From: Okapia johnstoni
Taxonomy: Eukaryota; Chordata; Mammalia; Artiodactyla; Giraffidae
NCBI GenBank assembly: GCA_024291935.2
Contig: CM044309.1
Location: 5,828,001 to 5,892,000 of the forward strand
Reading direction: 5' to 3'
Length of the DNA stretch: 64,000 nucleotides
Below the pieces are notes generated by a model, which saw only the letters and a program-made list of their open reading frames with translations, searched no databases and had not been told where the DNA came from. The first letter of the stretch is position 1; each line of letters starts with the position of its first letter. Below, piece after piece: positions 46,290 to 57,498 of the stretch. The position numbers were made by a program, and so were the translations under genes.

Positions 46290-46400
46290 TACTCAATAAA
46301 CATCTGTGAATGCTTAATCTATGCCAATCATTCTGCCAGGAACTGTGACTACAAAGATGAGCAAATATCAATGCCTGTCCTTCAAGTTAAGGACAAGCAC
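46290..46400 (-). mobile_element. L2 LINE remnant, antisense
   Basis: Complement of the L2 3' end: tttactcaataaacatctgt, then ccaatcattctgccaggaac and ctacaaagatgagcaaatat. Confidence 0.5.
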
Positions 46401-46687
46401 TTGCAAAATTGCTTCATTGACGGCAAAGACCCAATCACTTTCTTGACACAGGTCTCTCAGAAAGTACCTTACACTCTGTGGAGTTGCCTTACTCCTTCTG
46501 CTGGCCTTATTAAATTATTGGGCAATGACTTCAAATTTCCTTTGTGAACACATTTATATAATGAGTATTAACTCTCAATATTTCATTTTAGCCATTGATA
46601 AAGTCAATAAAACACAGCTAATTATATTTTTGATGCTATAGGCAAAATGCAATGACACTTGAATGAATATTTTTGAGGGACAAGAAA

Positions 46688-48065
46688 TTCAGTTCAGTTC
46701 AGTCACTCAGTCGTGTCCCACTCTTTGAAACCCCATGAACCGCAGCACACCAGGCCTCCCTACCATCACCAACTACTGGAGTTTACTCAAACTCATGTCC
46801 ACTCAGTCAGTGATGCCATCCAACCATCCCAACCTCTGTCGTCCCCTTCTCTTCCCACCTTCAATCTTTCCCAGCATCAGGGTCTTTACAAATGAGTCAG
46901 CTCTTCACATCAGGTGGCCAAAGTATTGGAGTTTCAGCTTCAACATCAGTCCTCACAATGAATATTCAGGGTTGATTTCCTTTAGGATGGACTGGTTGGA
47001 TTTCCTTGCAGTTCAAGGGACTCTCAAGTCTTCTCCAACAACATAGTTCAAAAGCATCAATTCTTCAGCATTCAGCTTTCTGTATAGTCCAACTCTCACA
47101 TGACTACTGGAAAAACCATAGCCTTGGCTAGATGGACCTTTGTTGGCAAAGTAATGTCTCTGCTTTTTAATATGCCGTCTAGGTTGGTCATAACTTTCCT
47201 TTCAAGGAATAAGTATCTTTTAATTTCATGGCTGCAGTCACCATCTGCAGTGATTTTGGAGCCCAAAAAACAGTCAGCTACTGTTTCCACTGTTTCCCCA
47301 TCTATTTGCCATGAAGTGATGGGACCGGATGCCATGATCTTAGTTTCTGAATGTTGAGTTTTAAGCCAACTTTCTCACTCTCCTCTTTCACTTTCATCAA
47401 AAGGCTCTTTAGTTCTTCTTCATTTTCTGCCATAAGGATTATGTCATCTGCATATCTGAGGTTATTGATATTTCTCCCGGCAATCTTGATTCCAGCTTGT
47501 GCTTCCTCCAGCCCAGTGTTTCTCATGATGTACTCTGCATATAAGTTAAATAAGCAGGGTGACAATATACAGCCTTGACGTACTCCTTTTTTTATTTAGA
47601 ACCATTCTGTTGCTCCATGTCCAGTTCTGACTGTTGCTTCCTGACCTGCATACAGATTTCTCAGGAGGCAGGTCAGGTGGTCTGGTATTCCCTTCTCTTT
47701 CAGAATTTTCCATAATTTATTATGATCCACACAGACAAAGGCTTTGGCATAGTCAATAAAGCAGAAATAGATGTTTTTTCTGCAATTCTCTTGCTTTTTT
47801 GATGATCCAACAGATGTTGGCAATGTGATATCTGGTTCCTCTGCCTTTTCTAAATCCAGCTCGAACATCTGGAAGTTGACAGTTCACGTGTTGCTAAAGC
47901 TTGGCTTGGAGAATTTTGAGCATTACTTTACTAGCATGTGAGATGAGTGCAACTGTGCGGTAGTTTGAGCATTCTTTGGCATTTTCTTTCTTTGGGATTG
48001 GAATGAAAACTGACCTTCCAGTCCTGTGGCCACCGCTGAGGTTTCCAAGTTTGCTGACATATTGA
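46688..48065 (-). mobile_element. BovB LINE, 1.38 kb, antisense
   Basis: The 3' tail is at left (TTCAG repeats at 46688-46702), running up into sequence before the reverse-transcriptase fingers at 48065. Motif A reads FIDYAKAFVCVDH (the second Asp of the block is Val), motif B MSPCLFNLYAE with the preceding residues lost, and motif C is intact as RYADD. Frameshifts separate the three reading pieces (47868-47596, 47565-47302, 47335-47096). It meets another BovB head to head at 48065/48066. Confidence 0.93.
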
Positions 48066-49146
48066 CTTCATTGACTACATTAAAGCCTTTGACTTTGTGA
48101 ATCATAACAAACTGTGGAAAATTATTAAAGAGATGGGGATTCCAGACCACCTGACCTGCCTCCTGAGTAATCTGTATTCAGGTCAAGAAGCAAAATTTAG
48201 AACCAAACATGGAAAAACAGATTGGTTCCAACCTGGGAAAGGAGTATGTCAAGGCTGTGTATTGTCACCCTGCTCATTTAACTTATAGGCAGGGTACGTC
48301 ATGCGAAATGCCAGACTAGATGAAGCACAAGCTGGAATCAAGATTGCAGGGAGAAATATAAATAACCATAGATATGCAGATGACACCACCCTTATGGCTG
48401 AAAGTGATGAGGAACTAAAGAGTCTCTTGATGAAAGTGAAAGAGGAGAGTAAAAAAGCTGGTTTAAAACTCAACATTCAAAAAACTTAAATCATGATATC
48501 CGATCCCAACACTTTCTGGCAAATAGATGGAGAAACATTGGAAGCAGTGACAGACTTTATTTTCTTTGGCTCCAAAATCATAGCAGATGGTAACTGCAGC
48601 CATGCAATTAAAAGACGCTTGCTCCTTGGAAGAAAAACTATGACCAGCCTAGACAGTACATTGAAATCCAGAGATATCACTTTGTCAAAAAAAATCCACC
48701 TAGTCAAAGCTATGGTTTTTCCAATAGTCACGTATGGATGTGAGAGTTGGACCATAGAGAAAGCTGAGCACCAAAGACTTGATGTTTTTGAACTGTGGTG
48801 TTGGAGAAGACTCTTGAGAGTCCATTGGACTGCAAGGAGATCCAGCCAGCCCATCCTAAAGGAAATCAGTCCTGAATATTCATTGGAAGAACTGATGCTG
48901 AAGCTGAAACTCCAGTACTTTGGCCACCTGATGTGAAGAACTGACTCATTGGGACAATCCCTGATGCTGGGAAAGATTGCAAGCAGGAGGAGAATGGGGC
49001 AACAGAGGATGAGATGGTTGGATGACATCATTGACTCAATGGACATGAGTTTGAGCAAGCTCCGGGAGTTCGCGATTGACGGGGGAACCTGGCATGCTGC
49101 AGTCCATGGGGTTGCAAAGAGTCGGATAAGACTGAGCTACTGAAAT
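48066..49146 (+). mobile_element. BovB LINE, 1.08 kb
   Basis: Begins at motif A (attgactacattaaagcctt) and ends at a degenerate tail (gactgagctactgaaatgat). Motif B is CQGCVLSPCSFNL followed by a stop; motif C RYADDTTLMAE is intact; the C-terminal part is open over 147 codons (48493-48936). It forms a large imperfect inverted repeat with the antisense BovB to its left. Confidence 0.93.
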
Positions 49147-49340
49147 GATGATGAGCTAATGATGGCACAGCATTGATGGCACTGTGAAAGTTAGCATGAC
49201 CCTTTACAGCTATAGTTAGGTAGTATTTTGTGTGACATCAGGAAAAATGACAGCCTGAGTGAACTTTGGGGAAGTACATTTTCACTCTAGACAAAAACTG
49301 ATTGTGACATGATACTATAACTTTAAAAAAATATCAGTCA

Positions 49341-50876
49341 TGTTTCTTGAGATAGGCCTGTATTGCTATAAATTTCCCTTTTAGCACTGCTTTTACTCCA
49401 TCCCATAGGTTTTGAGTTGTGTTTTCATTGTCATGTTTTCTAGGTTAATTTTGATTTCCTTTGTGGTTTCTTTAGTGATCTATCAGTTATTCAGAAGTGT
49501 AATGCTTAGCGTTCATGTTTTTGTGTTATTTATGGAATCTAGAAAGATGGTACAGATGAATGTATTTGCAGGGCGCAGTCGAGATGCAGACATAGAGCAC
49601 AGACTTGTGGATACAGTGGGGAGGAGATGAATTGAGAGAGTAACGTTGAAGTATATATGTTACCATATGTAAAGTTAGATAGCCAGTGGAAATTTTCTGT
49701 ATGATGCAGGGAGCTCATATCAGGTGCTCTGTGACAACCTAGAGGGGAGAGATGGGATCGGAGTTGGGAAGGAGGTTCAAGAGGGAGGAGACATTTGTAT
49801 ACCAAGGGGTGATTCATGGTGATGTATGGCAGAAACAAATTGTTGTTGCTGTTCAGTCATTCAGTCATGTCCAACTCTTTGTGACCCCATGGACTGCAGC
49901 ACCCCAGGCTTCCCTGTCCTCAACTATCTCCCAGAGTTTGCTTAAACTCTTGCCCATTTTGTTGATGATGCCATCCAACCATCTCATCCTCTGTTGTCCC
50001 CTTCTCCTGCCTTCAATCTTTCCCAGCATCAGGACCTTTTCCAATGAGTCAGCTCTTTTTGCCAGGTGGACAAAGTATTGGAAATTCAGTTTCAGCATCA
50101 GTCGTTCCAATCAATGAATATTCAGGGTTGATTTCCTTTAGGATTGACTGGTTTGATCTCTTAAGAGTCTTCTCCAGCACCACAGTTCAAAAGCATCAGT
50201 TCTTTGGCACTCAGCCTTCTTTAAGGTCTAACTCTCACATCTATACATGACTACTGGAAAAACCATAGCTTTTGACTACACAGACTTTTAATGGCAAAGT
50301 AAGATCTCTGCTTTTTAATACTGTCTAGGCTTGTCATAGCTTTTCTTCCAAGGAGCAAGTTTCTTTAATTTCATGTCTGCAGTCACCATACACAGTGATT
50401 TTGGAGACCAAGAAAATAAAGTCAGTCACTGTTTCCCCATCTATTTGCCATGAAGTGATGGGACCAGATGCCATAATCTTAGTTTTCTGAATGTTGAGTT
50501 TTAAGCCAACTTTTTCACTCTCCTCTTTCACTTTCTTCAAGAACCTCTTTAGCTTCTCTTCACTTTCTACAGTTAGGGTGGTGTCAACTGCATATCTGAG
50601 ATTCTTGATATTTCTCCCTGCAATCTTGATTCCAGTTTGTGCTTCATCTAGCCCAGCATTTTGCACAATGTACTCTGCATATAATAAATAAGCAGAGTTA
50701 CAATTTACATCTTTGATGTACTCCTTTCCCAATTTGGAACCAGTCCATTTTTCCATGTCCGATTCTAACTGTTGCTTCTTGACCTGCACACAGGTTTCTC
50801 AGGAGGCAGGTAAGGAGGAAGAAACCAATACAAAATTGTAAAACAGTTATCATCCAATTAAATATAAATTAATTTT
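49341..50876. mobile_element. L1 LINE with inverted 5' segment (twin-primed), split by BovB
   Basis: TSD aaaaatatcagtca at 49327-49340 and 50877-50890. From 49341 to about 49530 the sequence is antisense ORF2 (cctgtattgctataaatttc ... cactgcttttactccatccc). From about 49531 it switches to a plus-strand L1 3' UTR (ggaatctagaaagatggtac ... ctctgtgacaacctagaggg), resuming after a BovB at 50820-50876 with caaaattgtaaaacagttat. This is the classic structure of an L1 insertion with 5' inversion. Confidence 0.82.
49839..50819 (-). mobile_element. BovB LINE, 0.98 kb, antisense, inside L1
   Basis: Tail complement (ttgttgttgctgttcagtca) at left; the 5' end near 50819 is within the reverse-transcriptase domain. 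Flanks share agaaac(c)aa (49831-49838 and 50820-50828). Motif C reads YAVD instead of YADD. Open over 151 codons at 50789-50334 but interrupted downstream. Confidence 0.93.
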
Positions 50877-50890
50877 AAAAATATCAGTCA

Positions 50891-52172
50891 AATACGTACA
50901 ATTTTGATAGATTAAAGAAGACTCTATAAATTAACGATAGTTGTCTCTTGGAAAATTTACTCTTCAGAGTTTTAGATAACAAAGTTTTGATTCAGTTGAC
51001 ATCTTCTCGCTTAGTGAGTGAGACCTGGAAAGCAGAAGCAGACTCCAACAAAGACGGGATTCAAATTTTCAGTGGGCTTAGATTCTTAAAGCAAAAACAA
51101 TACTACGAATAAAATAACATTCAAAAGTGCTATTTTGTAAGACAAGTAAACAACAAATAAGAGCAATAATACAAAACTTGAGGGGGGATACCCCAAAAAT
51201 AGCATAATTGAATGGTTAAATTCCCATATATATAATTTTTTTATTGTTATGGATATGATTTTCAAATTTCCCATTGTAACCATTATGTGAATTATAAAAC
51301 TATAATATTTGGCCTCAGACTTATTTCTCTTTTACTGTAAAATCTTGCACTCAAAAGCAGTGAAAAAGATACTTTCTTACTTAATATCTAGTGCAGAGAA
51401 AAAGAACATAAAACGGGGACACAGAGAAGTCTTCCTTCTTTCTTTGCAGCTTTGTGATTATTTTTAAAATTAAACCATAGATTTTACCCTCATTTTAAAT
51501 TCTTATTGATTTAAAAAAATACTCTACAATAGTTTTAAATGAAGTGACTAGAACAAAGATCTAACTATATATATCAAAATAAAAATGGATAGCTTTATAA
51601 CTCTTGAGTTTGATGGCTCCCTGAAGACATGTTTGAGGGAAAATCCAACAGTATACCAATTCTGATGTTCTTCCTTTTAATAGTTGCGAACTCTACAGTT
51701 TCCACTGATATTTTGCAGCATTTCCAAAATGTTTTCATAACAAAAATAGCTCCTTTGGATATTAAAATATACTTGTTTGCTATCATTGTTCTTGTTTTTG
51801 TCCCTATGAGTAACATGCTTGGGAAACATTGGGATTAACATAGTTAAAGATGCTTCTTTACTACAAGACTATTTTAAAGTTTTCAAATATTTTTTCAACC
51901 CTCCTAGAAGATGATAGGATGCGTTATGCCGCAAAATTAGAACCAAGGAACCCATTCTTACTGTGACTGGGGCGCTGGTGTCAGGTGGAGAAATTTTTTC
52001 AGGGGACAACTGTATCAGGGAATTGTACTTTGAAATACACTTATCTGTGTATCAAAGAACATGCTGAGGATACTTAGTTATTATTGACTTGGAGACAGTC
52101 AAACTCTGTTACAGTGTCTCATTCACAATGATGAGCATGGTTAATGGATGACCCCTTTGATATTTTTTTGTG
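50891..52172. other. No recognised feature (1.3 kb)
   Basis: Unique-looking AT-rich sequence. A 69-codon open stretch at 51629-51838 is hydrophobic but has no recognisable family; a chance frame is likelier. Confidence 0.5.
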
Positions 52173-52641
52173 ATAATTTGGAAGCTTCTTAAAATTGAAG
52201 AATAGTTTATTTACAATATTGTGTTAGTTTCAGATGTACAGCGAAGTGATATATTTATTCTTATTTGGATTTTTTCTATCATAGGTTATTACAAGATATT
52301 AAGTCTAGTTTTCTGTGGTGTACAGTAGGCCCTTGTTGTTTTCTGTTTTATATGCATTAGTGTGTATCTGTTAATCCCAAACTCCTAATGTACCCCTCCC
52401 CCACACTTACCCCTTGGTAACCATAAGTTTGTTTTCTATGTCTGTGAGTCTGTTCCTGTTCTGAAAATAATTTCATTTTATCATCTTTTAGATTCCATAA
52501 ATAAGTGATATCATATGATGTATTTTCTTTCTCTGTCTGACTTCACTCAGCGTTTCATTTAGTGTGGTAATTTCTAGATCCATCCTTGTTGCTGCAAATG
52601 TCATTATTTCATTCTTTTTTATACACTCCTTATACATGTTT

Positions 52642-52907
52642 CGGAGAAGGCAATGGCACCCCACTCCAGTACTCTTGCCTGGAAAATCCCATGGATGGAG
52701 AAACCTGGTAGGCTGCAGTCCATGGGGTCGCTAAGAGTCGGACATGACTGAGTGACTTCACTTTCACTTTTCACTTTCATGCATTGGAGAAGCAAATGGC
52801 ACCCCACTCCAGTGTTCTTGCCTGGAGAATCCCAGGGACGGCAGAGCCTGGTGGGCTGCCCTCTATGGGGTCGCACAGAGTCAGACACGACTGAGGTGAC
52901 TTAGCAG
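52642..52907 (+). mobile_element. Bov-A2 SINE in L1
   Basis: Two BovA units joined by cttcactttcacttttcact. TSD tatacatgttt at 52631-52641 and 52908-52918. The tail is a single CAG (acttagcag), without the longer run seen in other copies. Confidence 0.95.
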
Positions 52908-53013
52908 TATACATGTTTATATCATACATTCTTCATCCATTCCTCTGTAGATGGACACTTAGGTTGCTTCCACATCTTGGCTATTGCAAATAGTACTGTT
53001 ATGAACACTGAAG

Positions 53014-53737
53014 AAAGTGAAAGAGGAGAGTGAAAAAGTTGGCTTAAAGCTCAACATTCAGAAAACCAAGATCATGGCATCTCGTCCCATCACTTCATGG
53101 CAGATAGATGGGGAAACAGTGGAAACAGTGGCTGACTTTATTTTTCTGGGCTCCAAAATCACTGCAGATAGTGACTGCAGCCATAAAATTAAAAGATGCT
53201 TACACCTTGGAAGGAAAGTTATGACCACCCTAGACAGCGTATTAAAAATCAGAGACATTACTTTGCCAACAAAAGTCCGTCTAGTCAAAGCCATGATTTT
53301 TCCAGTGGTCATGTATGGATGTGAGAGTTGGACTATAAAGAAAGCTGAGCACCGAAGAGTTGATGCTTTTGAACTGTGGTGTTGGAGAAGACTCTTGAGA
53401 GTCCCTTGGACTGCAAGGAGATCTAACCAGTCCATCCTAAAGGAGATCAGTCCTGGGTGTTCATTGGAAGGACTGATGTTGAAGCTGAAACTCCAATACT
53501 TTGGCCACCTGATGCGAAGAACTGACTCATTGGAAAAGACCCTGATACTGGGGAGGATTGGGGACAGGAGGAGAAGGGGACGACAGAGGATGAGATGGCT
53601 GGATGGCACCACTGACTCAATGGACATGGGTTTGGGTAGACGCCGGGAGTTGGTGATGGACAGGGAGACGTGGCGTGCTGCGGTTCATGGGGTCCCAAAG
53701 AGTCAGACACGACTGAGCGACTGAACTGAACTGAACT
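53014..53737 (+). mobile_element. BovB LINE 3' fragment with intact C-terminal reading frame
   Basis: TSD gaaca(c/t)tgaag at 53003-53013 and 53738-53748. The frame is open without a stop from 53017 to 53724 (over 230 codons), covering the C-terminal part of the BovB polyprotein after the catalytic motifs ([66 protein letters not shown], ending SQTRLSD). It lacks the endonuclease and the YADD motif, so it cannot act alone. The best-preserved BovB here. Confidence 0.96.
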
Positions 53738-54187
53738 GAACATTGAAGTGCGTGTATCTTTTCAAATTAGAGTTTCCTTTGAATATAGGCCTGGGAGTAA
53801 GACAACTGGATCATGTGGTAAGTGTATTTCTAGTTTTTTAAGGAATTTCCATACTGTTCTCCATAGTGACTGCACCAATTTATATTCTTGATTTCCTTTT
53901 CTGATTTGTGCTTCTTTTTGCTGTTCTGACTGGATGATTTCCATTATCTAACTTCCAGGTTGCTATGCATTCTTCTGTATTACCTGGTCTTCTGTTAATT
54001 CCTTCTGGTGTTTTTTTTTTGTTGTTTTTTTGTTTTTTGTAGTTATTATATCCTTCAACTCGGATTGGTTCTTTTTTATATTGTCTATTTTCTTGTTAAA
54101 TTTCTCACTGTGTTCATCTATTCTTTTCCCTAATTCAGTTAGTATTCTTATTACTAAAGCTTTGAATTCTTATTTGGTAAGTTATTT

Positions 54188-54378
54188 CTGTCAGATGGTA
54201 AAGAGTCTGCCTGCAATGCTGGAGACTTGGGTTCAATCCCTGGGTTGGGAAAACTGCCTGTAGAAGGAAATGGAAACCCACTCGAGTATCCTTCCCCGGA
54301 AAATCCCATGGATGGAGGAGCCTAGTGGGCTACAGTCCACGGGGTTGCAAAGAGTTGGACATGACTGAGAGACTAACA
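54188..54378 (+). mobile_element. Bov-tA SINE in L1
   Basis: 5'-truncated head (tctgtcagatggtaaagagt), body cactcgagtatccttccccg, end gttggacatgactgagagac. No clean TSD. Confidence 0.9.
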
Positions 54379-55421
54379 ATTTTCACACTTTCTGTTTTAC
54401 TAGTCTCCCCTTCTCCCCCGTCCAGGGGCTTTCTCTCGCTCTTTCAATTGAAATGAATTTCTCCTTCTCATTTTGCTTAACCTCCTCTGCTTGCATGAGA
54501 TTAGGGGAAACGGTTGTCTATTGAGGACTTGAAATCATGTCCTTAAGTGCTAGTCTCCCTGAATGGTCTGTGAATGCCCAGTGTCTTTAAAGTGAGAGCT
54601 AGATTTGATGTGAACACAATCCATGTCTTTCCTCAGGGTGTGCTGGCAGGTATAACCAGGCGGGAGGTAGGACTGGAGACGGGGGCTTAGGGCTGGAGCC
54701 AGTTGTGCTAACTTTCCCTCTGCCTAGCGGCCGTCATCGCCCAATCAGGGGTAGGGTGGGTCCCAGGCTGGTAGAGCAGAAGCCATGTGGTTAGGGGCTG
54801 AGCTGGCTTCATTCCCTCTAAGGTCTGCTCAGGTACCGCTGAGGGTCCGAGACTCTTCTCTTTCACAACGAGCCCCCTTTTCAGCCACGACACCCCTCGC
54901 CCTGGTGTGGAGCGGCATCATGAAGCAAGCGGGGCTGGCGGTGCTAGGCTCAGCTTGGGGCACTTGCCTGGAGGGTGCAGACCGACCGCTCCCACAGTTT
55001 CAAGCCACGGGGTCCATCCTGCTGCTGGAGCAAGTAAGTGGGGTCCAGACTTCCCCCAGCCCTCTTGTCAGTCTCACTGGCCCTCCAGGCAGCCTAGGGT
55101 GCTCGTCTTGCCTTTTTGGCCCCCCAGGCCTGCTTTACTCAATACGTGGCTCCAAACACTCACTGCATGTGTAATCGTCCCCCTCTTCTGCATTCCCTCC
55201 CAGGGGCACAGGTCCCAACCTGATTGTTTTCCTTCCCTTCTTACCCCATTCTGTGGGGATTTTTCTAACAGCCTTGGTGCTACAGAAGTTTTTCTGACAG
55301 TCTTGGTAGGTTTTAGTGATGATTGTTCCACTAGATATATTTTTGATACGTTGGTGGGGAAAAAATGAATTCTACCTCCTCCTAGTCCTTCTTGATCTCC
55401 TCCCCAATAATTTGGAAACTT

Positions 55422-57376
55422 TTGAACAGTCATCATATTTCTTCCTGTTATAAATGGCTTACATTATTTCTAATTTCAGCAAGTCATGTAGTCTCTTTTA
55501 GTTTTCACTTGAAATTATGAAAATATTCATCTGAAAGAAAATTCAGTAAAGTGTATAAAATCATTTTTGATGCTTATCAGTTTCATCTAAATGTTATACT
55601 TTAGTTCTTCGTGAGATAAGAACACACATCTATGAAGTGCTGAAATATTTACTTAATTTAGAGTTACCACTAAGTAGAAATTTGTGATTGAAATTATAAC
55701 TATATATCTGTAAGGCAATCATTCTATATTACAGAAGAAGGTATTCGATCAAAGTAAGTGTCCCAGAATTGCATCAGCTATAACAAGCTCCAAGAATAGG
55801 AGTAGTTATATTTAATAATTATACTAATTTTACACAAATAATTTACCTTTCCAGCTAGTCAAGCCTGTGTCGTTGCAAATGTTCCTGAGTAGGCTATTTA
55901 TTATATTTGCCTTTTTATTTTATTTTGGTGGCATAAAGTAGTGCTGTAACTCAATTTAAGAACATAAACAAGAAGGAAATATAGAAACAGCCGAGTTCGA
56001 TAAAATAATAAATACAAAACTATTATAAAGAGTCACTTTTCTGCATATTCAAAACATATAACTGTGATTTCTAGAAAAAATTACTATGACACTTTAGCTC
56101 CTTTCTGCCATATCAAATTTATGCTTCTATGCGGAGCCACGATATTATGGGGGATCCGTGTTCTTGTTTGGATTGGTCTAAAGATAATGGCAGTTTTACT
56201 ACTCGCATCTCAAAACTACAATTTCCAAACTATCATTTCCCCACAAAAAATTCCTTTTTGGAAAGGGTTTCTTTTCATTTTCTTTTTTAAAATCATCCAT
56301 ATACCATATTTATTTTGAGCACGTTTCTTCTTTTTTCACATGTTTATAAGCAATTGTGAATTCTAATTCCGTACTCCGGATAGATATTTAAGGAATAAGG
56401 CCTTCTAGAAAATAATAACATAAAGGCATAGAGAAATTTCTCTATCACTTAAAAAGGAGAGGGGAAAATGTACTGCTGAATCCAGCCTGAAAATCTTTCT
56501 GACAAAATGACCTTTAAATCAACTACTGCTGTATAATTGATCTTTCCTGTTGACCAGACCCTGAGGGTTTTCCTTGATAGGATTCCATTTCAAAGCATAC
56601 AGCCTAATTTTTTTTTTAATGGAATTTATACTTTAGTTTACCGTGCAAGCTGTTTTTAAAATGTCCTGATCTGGATTGTGCTTTACTACATTTCTGCCCT
56701 AGCTGCATTCAGCAACAGAGTTAACAGGTCCAAATTCATAAAAGAAAATAACTCCTAAGAGCATAATATTAAAATATTTCAGGTTGTAAAATAATTAAAA
56801 CATTTTTGCACATTAAATGAGTAGAAGTAATGCATCAAATTTGAATATATCTGAAAGGGGTTGCATTAGGAAATAACCTAGGTGTCGGTTTATTAACTCT
56901 TTTCCACATGTTCATAGGTTTTCTAGTGATTAATTTTTTAGCAAACAAGATATTATTAGGAAGAGAGCATAGAGTAAAAAGTTTGGTAAACTTATGTATA
57001 GCATCACTTGAGAGTCACCAAAAATCCTTACTTACTCAAATCTTGAATGAGGGTGCTTACTGTTTCTTAACTCTTGATTTTTGCTGAATGTCATGAATTG
57101 CTCTCCAAAATGTACCTATAATTCCTTGGAGTAAGGAAATATATCCCTCCCTTCTGAAGAGAAACACATCTTCTTCATTTATCCTCAGAAACAATGGCAT
57201 TCTGATTTTAGCAAGATTTCCTGACTTCAGCTGTACTTGCCAACAATAAAGTCAGTTAAGCTATAACTTACATCTGTTAAAATAATCAGAAGCAAGAGCA
57301 CAGAATAGGTTTATTTCAGAAAAAGATTAAGAATATAAAATAATTTCTTTTAAATAAGCAAATTGAATTAACTAGC
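55422..57376. other. No recognised feature (2 kb)
   Basis: Unique-looking AT-rich sequence; the open stretch 56064-56318 has no recognisable feature. Confidence 0.5.
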
Positions 57377-57391
57377 AATAATTAATTGAAT

Positions 57392-57483
57392 CCATGGCTG
57401 ATTCATGTCAATGTATGGCAAAAACCACTACAATATTGTAAAGTAATTAGCCCCCAACTAAAATAAATAAATTTATTAAAAAA
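57392..57483 (+). mobile_element. Minimal L1 3'-end insertion (92 bp)
   Basis: Only the last 92 bases of an L1 (ccatggctgattcatgtcaa ... aactaaaataaataaa, then an A-rich tail), flanked by the perfect 15 bp repeat aataattaattgaat at 57377-57391 and 57484-57498. Same L1 end as at 5199-5390. Confidence 0.93.
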
Positions 57484-57498
57484 AATAATTAATTGAAT

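Larger units (their letters stand above)
52188..55406 (-). mobile_element. L1 LINE, antisense, both ends present, ORF1-to-ORF2 internal deletion
   Basis: Flanked by ataatttggaa(g/a)ctt at 52173-52187 and 55407-55421. From left: 3' UTR (52188-52641), ORF2 C-terminus (52919-53013, 53738-53887; KLVQSLWRTVWKFLKK), an abrupt join at about 53887/53888 to ORF1-like coiled-coil coding sequence (53888-54185; minus strand LTELGKRIDEHSEKFNKKID), then a GC-rich 5' UTR (about 54400-55406, ending cttgatctcctcccc). Most of ORF1 and ORF2 is absent. Two SINEs and a BovB sit inside. Confidence 0.72.

Noticed and set aside
46688..49146. Single twin-primed BovB insertion
   Set aside because: Both arms contain the same 3' part of the element. 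Twin priming would give complementary, non-overlapping parts, so two insertions are needed.
51629..51838. Short hydrophobic open frame that could be a membrane microprotein
   Set aside because: AT-rich DNA readily yields such frames. No signal, homology or transcript context is visible.
54785..55368. GC-rich overlapping open frames of 129 and 153 codons
   Set aside because: They lie in what reads as the 5' UTR of an antisense L1, overlap each other in different frames and show no domain. GC-richness explains the lack of stops.
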